Both the position numbers and the translations under genes were made by a program. From the NCBI RefSeq assembly GCF_002341865.1, contig NZ_DDOV01000119.1:20685-63845 (forward strand): DNA of 43,161 nt, read 5' to 3'. This document shows positions 1 through 7,815 of this stretch, one piece after another. Within the stretch, counting starts at the first letter, position 1. The number at the start of each line of letters is the position of its first letter. The notes beneath the pieces are model-generated. The model searched no databases and was not told the origin of the DNA. It was given only the letters and a program-made list of their open reading frames with translations. The DNA is from Clostridium sp. UBA2485. Its GTDB lineage: Bacteria; Bacillota; Clostridia; Clostridiales; Clostridiaceae.

Positions 1-64
1 TGTTCGCCAGTTCTTTTTAATATGCCTTATAGTTTAACATTTATTCAATAATATGTGGCGAACA
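1..64. repeat. Inverted repeat at window edge
   Basis: TGTTCGCCA at 1-9 is the exact reverse complement of TGGCGAACA at 56-64, with a 46-base AT-rich spacer. It lies just downstream of the AraC gene ending at 92. The spacer is long for a terminator; it could be part of a larger element that starts left of the window. Confidence 0.3.
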
Positions 65-91
65 CTGTTTGCCGCTACGGTTAATCAATTT

Positions 92-1189
92 TCATATAGT
101 CTTTTCCTTTTTTATTTCTTCAATCATCCACTCATATTGTAAATCTCCAAGTCCGTACTGTGAAAACAGTGTGAGTAGCTCTTTTACGAGATTTTCCTTA
201 TTAAGATTGTTTCTGATATAACGTATGATATCACTGTTTTCTTCTCGGTAGCCAAGATATAAATTCATTGCCTGATAAGTGACAGGCAGCATTTTTGCAT
301 CACATTTTTTTCTATCACAAAGTATGGTTTTATAAATATAATTATAACCATCTGTATCAATTTCCACAGCATCAGGCAGCATTTTATCCTTTTGCTCTTG
401 TGCCATGCAAAAAAGTACATCACCATCAAAATGAATTTGCTCCAAATACGAAAGAATCGTAATAAGATTCATCTGGCAGAACATATCATCACCAAACCAT
501 AAAACGATAATGTCAAACTGTTCATTAAACAGCGGCTTTAGCGGCTCTATTACAATTTTTTTATATCCTTCAATTGTCGAGTTGAGGGAATGCGCTCTTT
601 TTTCAATAAATTCAGGCGAAAAAATTTTTTCGTCCGTTTCACCCCAGCACATGGCTTCATTAAATGGAATATAGACAGCTTTTTCATTCATCAAGTTATC
701 TCTTTGAAAAGAATCAAGCATACACAAACCGTTTAAAATATGCAATGTTTTTAAGGGATAGTTTCTTTCAATTTGACTTTGTACATTCTTAATAATTTCA
801 TTTTTCATTGCTGTATTCTCCTTATTTTGAAATGGTGGAGAACTATTTTTCTGATAAACAGCAAGCGGCAGCGGATTTTCACGAAACCTTTTTGGTGACA
901 TTCCAATCATAGCAGAAAACGCTCTTGAAAATGCCTCCTGAGACGAATAACCGTATTTTATCGCAATATCAATAATTCTGTCATTAGTACTTTTAAGCTC
1001 ACTTGCAGCACAAACCAAACGTCGCTTTTGCATATAGCTTTTCATGGTTTCACCAAAATAACGATGAAAAATAACAGAACAATAATAGGGTGAAAAATTG
1101 CACTGCATTGCCAATTCACTTAGGGAAAAATCCTCTGTTAAATTTTTCTCGACAAAATCCAGTATTCTTTTCATATTGGTGTCTATCAT
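92..1189 (-). CDS. AraC-family regulator with C-terminal DUF1835-like domain
   Basis: Transcription factor of the AraC/XylS family, 365 residues. The two helix-turn-helix units are N-terminal (about residues 5-105), with the family signature IDIAIKYGYSSQEAFSRAF followed by MSPKRFR. Residues about 118-365 form a separate domain containing LKTLHILNGLCML and IIVLWFGDDMFCQMNL, which resembles DUF1835-type proteins; that assignment is tentative. The usual AraC order is sensor first, so this is the reversed order seen in MarA/Rob-like clostridial regulators. The start is supported by AAGGAGG just upstream. Its target is unknown; no partner gene is in view because the next gene downstream lies beyond the window. 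Base composition looks slightly richer in GC than its neighbours, which would fit lateral transfer. Confidence 0.85.
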   Translation of the reverse strand: MIDTNMKRILDFVEKNLTEDFSLSELAMQCNFSPYYCSVIFHRYFGETMKSYMQKRRLVCAASELKSTNDRIIDIAIKYGYSSQEAFSRAFSAMIGMSPKRFRENPLPLAVYQKNSSPPFQNKENTAMKNEIIKNVQSQIERNYPLKTLHILNGLCMLDSFQRDNLMNEKAVYIPFNEAMCWGETDEKIFSPEFIEKRAHSLNSTIEGYKKIVIEPLKPLFNEQFDIIVLWFGDDMFCQMNLITILSYLEQIHFDGDVLFCMAQEQKDKMLPDAVEIDTDGYNYIYKTILCDRKKCDAKMLPVTYQAMNLYLGYREENSDIIRYIRNNLNKENLVKELLTLFSQYGLGDLQYEWMIEEIKKEKTI

Positions 1190-1233
1190 TAAACATTCCT
1201 CCTTTTTAAGGATAGTAACACATATTTAATATT

Positions 1234-1371
1234 TTATTTTGATATTAATTGTGATATTAAATATTTTGTGGCTTCCATATTTAACAATAAGATATTCGAA
1301 GCAGTGATAACCTTACCTTTCAGTTTAATCTGACCTTTATAGATTTCATCATGATTCCATAGGTTTAGTGG
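1234..1371 (-). pseudogene. Possible C-terminal gene fragment, unrecognised
   Basis: An open stretch of about 45 codons, ending in a stop at 1234-1236 and preceded by an in-frame stop at 1372-1374, reads protein-like (NHDEIYKGQIKLKGKVITA). It has no start codon or ribosome site and lies upstream of the AraC gene. It may be the tail of a lost gene. I do not recognise the family. Confidence 0.25.
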
Positions 1372-1491
1372 TCATATTACAGAAAAAATAGTGGATAAAA
1401 GCTTAAAAAACTATTCTTAAAAAGACCAATAAATGTGATAAAAAATAAAAAGATACTAGTAAATAAAGACAATGACAAAATAACTGATTAA

Positions 1492-1653
1492 GTCAATTGG
1501 TATTGGAAAGCACAAGAAACCTTCTGGATGAAAATTAAAATTGTAATTTTAAATAAGAATTACCGGGGAAATGGCATAGGTTATACCGATTTAAAGATGT
1601 GGATTAATGAAATTTTCTTCGACATTAAGCCAAGTGACTGTCACTTGGCTTAA
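1492..1653 (+). pseudogene. GNAT acetyltransferase remnant
   Basis: The + strand reads 53 codons with the acetyl-CoA loop of a RimJ/SpeG-like GNAT enzyme: IVILNKNYRGNGIGYTDLK then INEIFFDIKP. YRGNGIG is the R/Q-x-x-G-x-G/A pyrophosphate-binding motif. The frame is closed by a stop at 1489-1491 just upstream, there is no start, and the reading stops inside the hairpin at 1625-1653 before the usual C-terminal strands. I read it as a decayed fragment, not a functional gene. Confidence 0.6.
1625..1653. terminator. 14-bp hairpin downstream of the SPL-like gene
   Basis: TTAAGCCAAGTGAC and its exact complement flank one base. It lies 33 bases past the stop of the minus-strand gene at 1686. The T-tract is poor in both directions, so it may be a weak terminator or an inverted repeat at the end of the GNAT remnant. 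Confidence 0.45.
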
Positions 1654-1685
1654 TGCAATCTATTCCTATGCTTATAATATAAATA

Positions 1686-2576
1686 TTAAAGAAAAGATAA
1701 CTGCTCATTAGTAGATTTATTTAATTTATCTTTCATTGGCTTTGAATAACTATCGGAAAGATTGTATTTGCCTTTTAATTCATTAACCATAATATAAAGC
1801 TTATCCTTATACTCCTTGTTGGCACCACCTGTTTTATATATGGTTTGTAATGGCTCATACAAATGATTAAAATCCTTTTTTATAAAATCAAAGAATACCG
1901 AACGAGTCTTTCCTCTTAGATAGAGTACTCCAGGTAGTACATAACTAACCCTACAATCAGCAGCGTTAGAATATAGAGCATCAATATTATCTCTTCCATC
2001 TGTTATATACGGAATGATTGGCATAAAGTGAAGTCCCGTGGATGCCTTTGTCTTTGAGAACTCCTTTAACATAGCAAATCTTTTAAGGGATTCCACACCA
2101 TTTGGCTCTATTTTTCTACGAATATTTTCATCCATACAAGTAATGGTTGCTGCAACATTTACATAAGTAATAGAACTAAGTTCTGCAATTAAATCATAGT
2201 CTCGCAAAATCAAATCTGACTTTGTGGAAATGATGCAAGGTGTTTTGTATTTTATCATTAGTCGTAGAATATCTGGCATTATTTTGTAATGTGCTTCTAT
2301 TTGTTGATAGCTATCGGTTACGCCACCAATATTAACAACTTCTCTTTTCCAAGTTGGACTGCTGAGTTGTTCTTCCAATCGTTCAACAATATTAGTTTTA
2401 ACATATATATCCTCAAAATATTGCTCAGAACCCATATATTGATGTGAGTACATAGCATAACAGTATTTACAGCCATGCTCACACCCCCTATATATATTTA
2501 AATCCCAAGCAAATGGTATTTTTCTTTTTAATTTATTACATGCTGTAGTACAAGTTATCTCTTTGTAGCTTGCCAT
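1686..2576 (-). CDS. SPL-like radical SAM protein (COG1533 type)
   Basis: Radical SAM enzyme of 296 residues related to spore photoproduct lyase and the COG1533 DNA repair photolyase-like group. The cluster motif is CEHGCKYCYAMYSHQY (about residues 32-47): C-x3-C-x2-C with the YAMYSH extension typical of this group. It is followed by VVNIGGVTDSYQQIE, the usual G-x-x-T-D-x-Y-Q-x-x-E segment, and by ISTKSDLILRD. The family binds a [4Fe-4S] cluster and S-adenosylmethionine. Most members have no proven substrate, and repair of UV lesions is only inferred from homology. The protein is shorter than true SplB (about 340) and lacks an obvious match to its C-terminal catalytic cysteine region, so it should not be called SplB. 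AGGTGG precedes the ATG. It appears monocistronic. Confidence 0.8.
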   Translation of the reverse strand: MASYKEITCTTACNKLKRKIPFAWDLNIYRGCEHGCKYCYAMYSHQYMGSEQYFEDIYVKTNIVERLEEQLSSPTWKREVVNIGGVTDSYQQIEAHYKIMPDILRLMIKYKTPCIISTKSDLILRDYDLIAELSSITYVNVAATITCMDENIRRKIEPNGVESLKRFAMLKEFSKTKASTGLHFMPIIPYITDGRDNIDALYSNAADCRVSYVLPGVLYLRGKTRSVFFDFIKKDFNHLYEPLQTIYKTGGANKEYKDKLYIMVNELKGKYNLSDSYSKPMKDKLNKSTNEQLSFL

Positions 2577-2605
2577 ATAAATTCATCCACCTTCATATAT
2601 TTATG

Positions 2606-2792
2606 TAATTGAGAATTGACGATTGACAATGGACAATTATGGATACTTCTCTTTTATAAGAGAAATTTTCAATTGATTTCTTTTCGTGTGACACAGTCAC
2701 TTGTATTAAAAAATCTGTTAAAGAAATTAGTTTTATTAAAACTAATTTCCATCATAATTCTCAATTGTCTATTCTCAATTCTCCATTAATTA
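2606..2792. mobile_element. MITE-like element, about 187 bp
   Basis: Imperfect terminal inverted repeats of about 40 bases: the left arm contains GAGAATTGACGATTGACAAT and the right arm is its approximate complement (ATTGTCTATTCTCAATTCTCC). No coding capacity. Internal short palindromes include TTCTCTTTTATAAGAGAA and GTGACACAGTCAC. Repeats of GAATTGACAATT type are common as non-autonomous elements in clostridia. It lies between the SPL-like gene and the AraC gene at 2912. Confidence 0.65.
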
Positions 2793-2911
2793 AATTTGCA
2801 AATTAAAATATTTAAAGATAGCCAAATTTAGCTATATATTATTTTTTAAAGTAGTTTATCTATATTAAAATAAATTTAATACTAATAATTGTTAGTTTCT
2901 TCTCTCAACTT

Positions 2912-3766
2912 TTATTGGTTTTTTCTAATTGGTATCCAAACTTCAAACTTTGAATTAGCTGGATCTTGATTTAAATATAATTCAATATCTGGTGCATCTG
3001 CATATTCATATCCTGACGTTGGTAACCACTCTGTAATTATTCTTTTTTCAATTTCTTGAATTGCTGTTGGCATAGTACCTTGTCCAGGAAAAACTGCCCA
3101 AGTGCCTGTAGGTATTACATATTCATACATCCCCTCTGGTACTTCTTTATCAGTTTCTACAGCTACATAATATTCCCATCTCTCTAAGTTATCCATACAA
3201 GCACTAACCCCTAATACCCCCTTAGAGTCTGCATTCATAAGAGATACTATTTGATTAATTGTTCCATTTTGTGCTGATTCTTGCCATAACTTAGGTACAG
3301 ATTTAAAATTTTTCTCAATATTCTTTTCTAATAGTGCTTTTACTCCCACTATTCTAATTTCTTCTTTTTTAACTATACTATACTCCATTTCTCCTACTCC
3401 TTTTATTGTTATTTTAAAACTAATAGGAGGATATGCTTTTAGGAAGGTTCCCTCTTTTTGAGCTACTGAAGGTGATACATGATGTATTTTTTGAAAAGCC
3501 CTGTTAAAAGCAGTTGGAGATTCATAACCATAGCGTAAGGCTACGTCAATTACCTTATCTCCACTTTGTAAATCAAGGGCAGCTTTTGTTAATCTCCTAT
3601 TTCTTATATACTCTGATAGTGGCACTCCTGCTATATATGAGAACATTCGTTGAAAATGATAAACTGTACAACATGCTATCTTTGCTGCTTTTTCATACTC
3701 AATTTCTCCATCTAAATTTGCTTCAATATATCCTAGTGCTTCATTTAAATTTTCTAACCATTCCAT
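2912..3766 (-). CDS. AraC-family regulator with GyrI-like effector domain
   Basis: Regulator of 284 residues. Residues about 8-107 hold the AraC DNA-binding domain (VIDVALRYGYESPTAFNRAF, then HHVSPSVAQ). Residues about 125-284 form a GyrI-like ligand-binding domain (MEYSIVKKEEIRIVGVKALL at its start, ELYLNQDPANSKFEVWIPI at its end). This is the architecture of SoxS/Rob-like clostridial and Bacillus regulators that sense small hydrophobic or cationic molecules. The second half of the GyrI domain is complete, unlike the fragment at 4029-4355. AGGAGA precedes the ATG. It probably regulates a transporter or its own gene, but no transporter is adjacent. Confidence 0.9.
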   Translation of the reverse strand: MEWLENLNEALGYIEANLDGEIEYEKAAKIACCTVYHFQRMFSYIAGVPLSEYIRNRRLTKAALDLQSGDKVIDVALRYGYESPTAFNRAFQKIHHVSPSVAQKEGTFLKAYPPISFKITIKGVGEMEYSIVKKEEIRIVGVKALLEKNIEKNFKSVPKLWQESAQNGTINQIVSLMNADSKGVLGVSACMDNLERWEYYVAVETDKEVPEGMYEYVIPTGTWAVFPGQGTMPTAIQEIEKRIITEWLPTSGYEYADAPDIELYLNQDPANSKFEVWIPIRKNQ

Positions 3767-3920
3767 TAAGCTATCTCCTTACAAATAATAGTATAGTGAA
3801 TTATAAATTTAAAAACCTCTCATCTAATGCACAAATATGAGAGATTGCTATTTACTTATTAATTAAATTTTTGTTTTATATTCAAATTATACCATATTTT
3901 GTTTACGTATTTAAGAAATA

Positions 3921-3974
3921 AAAACCTCCCTTATTTAAGATACGGTTCTCAATATCACAAATAAGGGAGGTTTT
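3921..3974. terminator. Bidirectional hairpin enclosing an rlmH-type site
   Basis: A 16-bp perfect stem (AAAACCTCCCTTATTT at 3921-3936, complement at 3959-3974) with A-rich and T-rich flanks, so it can end transcription both ways. It follows the GyrI-domain remnant (minus strand). The loop side carries the repeated rlmH-end sequence at 3931-3948. Confidence 0.75.
3931..3948 (-). repeat. rlmH-end att-like site H
   Basis: TTATTTAAGATACGGTTC; 17 of 18 bases match the window consensus TTATTTATGATACGGTTC. Read on the minus strand the consensus is GAACCGTATCATAAATAA, the codons E-P-Y-H-K-stop that end rlmH. It is the leftmost copy seen in the window. Confidence 0.7.
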
Positions 3975-4028
3975 ATTATTTTAAATTCAATAGAAACAAT
4001 ACTGCTAAAGCTAATCTTTCCTCGACAG

Positions 4029-4355
4029 CTACATTGATTTTATTAGCATATAAATATCGAGAAAATGTTTTTTCTCTGTATGTGTATTAGGGTCATTCAT
4101 ATACATCTCGAAAACGTAACCGTCTTCTGGTTGAAAACCACTGTTTGGGGACCACTCATCATAAATATAATTCCAAGCATTTGCATGATCACTTGGATCA
4201 TCAATTTCAAAGTGACCAATTGCATACTTGCCCTGCGAAATAACCATATTTCCTATTTTACCATCTACGTATACATCTTCAGAAACTGCTAAGCTTATAC
4301 TTATTCTTAGATTCTCTTGTTTAGTAAATTCAAGGCTATCATGATAAATTGAAAT
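4029..4355 (-). pseudogene. GyrI-like effector domain remnant of an AraC-type regulator
   Basis: The longest ATG-started frame covers only 72 residues (4029-4247), but the same frame stays open upstream to 4355 and reads IYHDSLEFTKQENLRISISL, the start of a GyrI-like domain second half, then continues into GKYAIGHFEI and FEMYMNDPN. A stop at 4356-4358 closes it. The N-terminal DNA-binding domain and first half of the sensor are missing, and no such sequence lies upstream. It is a 5'-deleted regulator gene, not an independent protein. Its sequence differs from the intact GyrI domain at 2912, so it is not a simple duplicate. Confidence 0.7.
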
Positions 4356-4497
4356 TTATCTACGCTATGCTTAATATTCTAATTTATAATTACCAATAAA
4401 TGTGTTAATATAAAAGTCCCTAACGAAAATGTTAAGGACTTTTCTATTAATAATTATAATTTTATAATAACATCACAAAAGATAGGTTAACTATTTT

Positions 4498-4857
4498 CTA
4501 GTTAGCCTCATCTTTATACTCCTCCATCTGTTTTAAATAGTTAATTTGAGTTTCTGTCTTTCCTCTATATTTCATATCATCATTAACAGGATTTTGGTTG
4601 ATATTATTAGATTGAGATGTTATAGAGAGCTTCATTTCTTGAAATTGCTCTTCTGTAAGATCTATGTAACTATAACATTTTGGACAAGTAATACAATATT
4701 GCTTTCTATATGGTATTATTGGAATGAAAAATAACGTAAACCATGTTCTTACAACACATAAATTCCAAACTTCAGTACTATTACAATAGTTACATGGACG
4801 TTCAAATACTGGTCCGACAATCTTTCTAGTCACTTTCCCCCATCCCCAAATTATCAT
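4498..4857 (-). CDS. Zinc-ribbon protein
   Basis: Small protein of 119 residues. The N-terminal half is a zinc ribbon of the zinc_ribbon_15-like type: RPCNYCNSTEVW (about residues 20-31) and CITCPKCYSYIDL (about 55-67) supply the four cysteines. Between them WFTLFFIPIIPYRKQY is hydrophobic and may insert into or contact the membrane. The C-terminal 45 residues are polar and probably disordered. Function is unknown; such proteins are common and conserved in Firmicutes. GAGGTG lies seven bases before the ATG. It is separated from the TPR gene by about 220 bases in which I see no gene. Confidence 0.75.
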   Translation of the reverse strand: MIIWGWGKVTRKIVGPVFERPCNYCNSTEVWNLCVVRTWFTLFFIPIIPYRKQYCITCPKCYSYIDLTEEQFQEMKLSITSQSNNINQNPVNDDMKYRGKTETQINYLKQMEEYKDEAN

Positions 4858-5076
4858 TTTATCACCTCATATCAATAATCTTTCCTAATTGTACCATTTT
4901 GCAACATTTATCTCAATATACAACACAAATATCCATAATTCTACATATATTCAAAATTTCGCAGTATATAAAGAATCATTTCATTTCCTATGATAAGATT
5001 TTTCATACCATCAAACTTTATCTTTATAATTCATTTGATAGCCTTAAAACAAAATAAATGTTTTAATTTTAAATAT

Positions 5077-6150
5077 TTACTCTATATAATGACGAGGGCA
5101 ATTTATGTAATAACATTTATAAAATATATCGTAATCTACTTCTATAAAAGGCTTAATGCCATTAACAACCTGTCTATAACATTCTTTAATTTTATTTAAT
5201 CTAACCTTTTCTCCATCAATATATTCTTTACACTCCTCTTCACTATCCCAATCTGCATAATTGGTTTCTTCTTCATAAATATTCTGCTCTATTTCTTTTT
5301 CAATTTCATTCATCTTTTTCTCTGATGCATCTATACTATATGATTCTTTTAGTGCATAAAAATACTGTCCAATCCAACTTTCATCTTCATAAAGTTTATC
5401 TTCATTATATAACTCTATACATTTATGATAATCACCAAGTATATACATACATTCTGCTAATTCATTAGCTCCAACCTCTAAGCTTTCATAACTACTCTCT
5501 AATAATAATTGAATTATTTTTTTACCCTCTTCTAATTCTCCATTCAACGCTAACTCTCTTCCAAGAAGTAATGCAATTCTTCCATCTATCTCTTCATCTT
5601 TATATGGGTATGTGTAAATTGCCTTTAATTGAAGAATCCCTTCTTGCTTATTATTTGAGGCAATTAAACTAATAGCTTCATTATATTTATATACCTTATG
5701 AGGAGAAATTTCAAAAGCCTTATTAAACAATGTTATTGCTTCTTTATAGTCCTTTTTCTTAAAAAATAATTTTCCTAAAGCATAATATGTATTATCATAT
5801 TTTGATTCATATTCTATTGCTTTTGTAAGTAATTCAATTGATTTATCGACCTCTTCGTATTCCTCACTTAACAAATAAGCCATATTAGTAGCCCAAAAAC
5901 AATATTCATCCTTTGACATATTATTTTTATTTTTGTTATAACAATCTTCTAAAATATCAATTGAAATTTTTGTATCATTCCGTAATTCTAAATTTATCAT
6001 TGCCATAAGCGAAAAAGCTTGAATATTAGAAGGATTATTATTAACCTCTATTTCTAATTTTTCTTTACATTCATGAAAAAATTTAGCCCTTCCATCAAAT
6101 TCTAAATTCATAACACTCTGCAATTCTTTTACCATTTTGATTATATTCAC
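5077..6150 (-). CDS. Tetratricopeptide-repeat protein
   Basis: Protein of 357 residues made of TPR-like helical repeats. The clearest units are SIELLTKAIEYESKYDNTYY and ALGKLFFKKKDYKEAITLFN-KAFEISP (about residues 103-150); weaker ones lie before and after. No enzymatic domain, signal peptide or membrane segment is seen, so it is likely a cytosolic scaffold. The start shown is a GTG with GAGGAAG eight bases upstream; an ATG six codons in (6135) is the alternative. TPR proteins of this length occur singly near accessory islands, and its partner is not evident. The 3' flank carries a short sequence shared with 18745-18770. Confidence 0.8.
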   Translation of the reverse strand: MNIIKMVKELQSVMNLEFDGRAKFFHECKEKLEIEVNNNPSNIQAFSLMAMINLELRNDTKISIDILEDCYNKNKNNMSKDEYCFWATNMAYLLSEEYEEVDKSIELLTKAIEYESKYDNTYYALGKLFFKKKDYKEAITLFNKAFEISPHKVYKYNEAISLIASNNKQEGILQLKAIYTYPYKDEEIDGRIALLLGRELALNGELEEGKKIIQLLLESSYESLEVGANELAECMYILGDYHKCIELYNEDKLYEDESWIGQYFYALKESYSIDASEKKMNEIEKEIEQNIYEEETNYADWDSEEECKEYIDGEKVRLNKIKECYRQVVNGIKPFIEVDYDIFYKCYYINCPRHYIE

Positions 6151-6255
6151 TTATATCACTTCCTCAACACCTTGTACATTAATTATATAAATACTCGATT
6201 TAGTTGTATATATTTTAAATAAAAAAATAGCCTTAGTTAAGTTATAGGCTAGGTT

Positions 6256-6301
6256 CCTTAATTATTTATGATACGATTCTCCGTATCATAAATAATCAAG
6301 G
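6256..6301. repeat. 20-bp palindrome made of two facing rlmH-type sites
   Basis: Left arm 6256-6275 and right arm 6282-6301 pair with one mismatch around the loop ATTCTC. The arms are TTATTTATGATACG and its complement, so the hairpin is a head-to-head pair of the repeated rlmH-end sequence. Just to its left TAGCCT...AGGCTA at 6232-6255 forms a second hairpin whose loop contains AAGTTATA. Confidence 0.75.
6262..6279 (-). repeat. rlmH-end att-like site G
   Basis: TTATTTATGATACGATTC; 17 of 18 match to the consensus. An inverted copy of its first 15 bases lies at 6281-6295. Confidence 0.75.
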
Positions 6302-6513
6302 TTTTCTATATTAATGATATACTACACCGCTTTATAACCATCCTACCTCTAACTATTTTTTATTCAAATTTATCTATAATCTTTTTCTTGAAACAAAAAA
6401 GAAGGCATAACCTCTACAGACACCATTTCTCTATATTTATATTTTATTCTTCATTTATACATTCAGTTGGATATTAATTATTAAAATATATTCTAATGAA
6501 TCATAAATTAAAA

Positions 6514-6541
6514 GATCACTCTGACAGTCATCAGAATGATC
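6514..6541 (-). terminator. Terminator of the CatB-like gene
   Basis: Stem GATCACTCTGA / TCAGAATGATC (one mismatch), followed on the minus strand by TTTTAATTT. It lies 140 bases past the stop of the acetyltransferase gene. The rest of 6302-6682 is AT-rich with no gene seen. Confidence 0.6.
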
Positions 6542-6682
6542 CTAATAGTATAAAATTTCACTAATACTTGATTTAATAACTTTTTCACTATGACATTTTA
6601 AAATGTTCTAATTCTTTTATTTATATCATCTATTATTTTGTAATTATGCCCTTACATAAAATCTTAATAAAATAAATGTGTA

Positions 6683-7333
6683 TTACTTTATGTTGATTTC
6701 ATAGTATTTATACAATTTATTTATATCCGAGCTAGACAATATATCTATACTATTTTTAATATGATTTTCTTCCCAATCCCACCATTTCATTTCAAGTAGC
6801 ATATCTATCTTATCTTTATCGAATCTTTCTTTTATATGTTTTGCAGGATTTCCACCTACAACAGTATAAGGTTCTACATCTTTTGTAACTACCGATCTAG
6901 ATGCAATTATTGCACCATCTCCAATTGTAATTCCTGGCATAATCATAGCTTCTGTACCAATCCATACATCATTGCCTATAATTGTATCTCCCTTGGGCTT
7001 ATATGAATCTAATAACTTATCTTTAAATGGATATACAGTTATCCATTCAGGGTTATGATTGTGATTTCCTCCCATCATAAATATTACTCCACTGGCAATA
7101 CAACAATACTTACCTATTTTTATTCTATCTAAAGTCCATCCATAGTCTTCTATGGGATTATACATCTCCTTAGATTTTTCATCTCCCCATATATATCTTA
7201 CACATATATCTTCAAAATTCCCACCTGCATAATATCCTGAATAATATGTATATTTTCCAACTTCAATTAAGGGATTTTTTACTGTATCCTTTAAATATTT
7301 TATTTCTGTCCAATGATTAAATGTATTATTCAT
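6683..7333 (-). CDS. CatB-type xenobiotic O-acetyltransferase
   Basis: Left-handed beta-helix acetyltransferase of 216 residues, the usual length for the type B chloramphenicol / Vat streptogramin A acetyltransferase family. Diagnostic segments: NPLIEVGKYTYYSGYYAGGNFED (residues 21-43), the catalytic-histidine region MMGGNHNHNPEWITVYPF, hexapeptide repeats IIGNDVWIGTEAMIMPGITIGDGAIIASRSVV, then VGGNPAKHIKERF and MKWWDWEE. It transfers acetyl from acetyl-CoA to a hydroxyl on the substrate and acts as a trimer. Similarity to CatB is closer than to Vat (YYSGYY motif), but substrate cannot be read from sequence, and many chromosomal homologues do not confer resistance. It is the only gene between two att-like sites, consistent with a single-gene cargo module. 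Confidence 0.8.
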   Translation of the reverse strand: MNNTFNHWTEIKYLKDTVKNPLIEVGKYTYYSGYYAGGNFEDICVRYIWGDEKSKEMYNPIEDYGWTLDRIKIGKYCCIASGVIFMMGGNHNHNPEWITVYPFKDKLLDSYKPKGDTIIGNDVWIGTEAMIMPGITIGDGAIIASRSVVTKDVEPYTVVGGNPAKHIKERFDKDKIDMLLEMKWWDWEENHIKNSIDILSSSDINKLYKYYEINIK

Positions 7334-7612
7334 CTTATCCTCCTAAATTTAAGTTTTAAATATCACTTAACTTAGGTCATACTGCTACATTCCTAAAATT
7401 TTTAATTCTCTTTATCATTCTGGAATACTTCCTTAAATTTTATTATTTCTTATATACATGCGAATCTGTATCAATATTTTATACATAAATATTTAAATTA
7501 ATTAACTTACGTCTCTATTTTTTCATATCCCTTGAGATTATAAAACAAATACTTCTATGCATTTTCTTTTCCCATTATACCATTCTTCTGAATCAATGTG
7601 TATTCATATAAC

Positions 7613-7648
7613 AAAAGGTATTATCATAATATTATGATAATACCTTTT
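7613..7648. terminator. 36-bp perfect palindrome
   Basis: AAAAGGTATTATCATAAT is followed directly by its exact complement. The flanking A and T runs make it a plausible bidirectional terminator for the B12-radical SAM gene (minus strand, ending 7816). The core contains TTATGATAATACC, loosely like the att repeat. Confidence 0.6.
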
Positions 7649-7714
7649 ATGAATTTCAATAGTTGAAACGATCCATACCTTAATACTATAATCTAAAATT
7701 AGTAAAAGCCTCAT

Positions 7715-7732
7715 TTATTTGTAATACTGTTC
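7715..7732 (-). repeat. rlmH-end att-like site F
   Basis: TTATTTGTAATACTGTTC; 15 of 18 match to the consensus, same orientation as the rlmH end. Confidence 0.5.
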
Positions 7733-7815
7733 TCCGTTACCTCTCTAAAGGATAGTGTTTTCAATCTATATTCCAAGCATCTTTGGCTTATCATACCTTA
7801 TTATACTTACATTAA

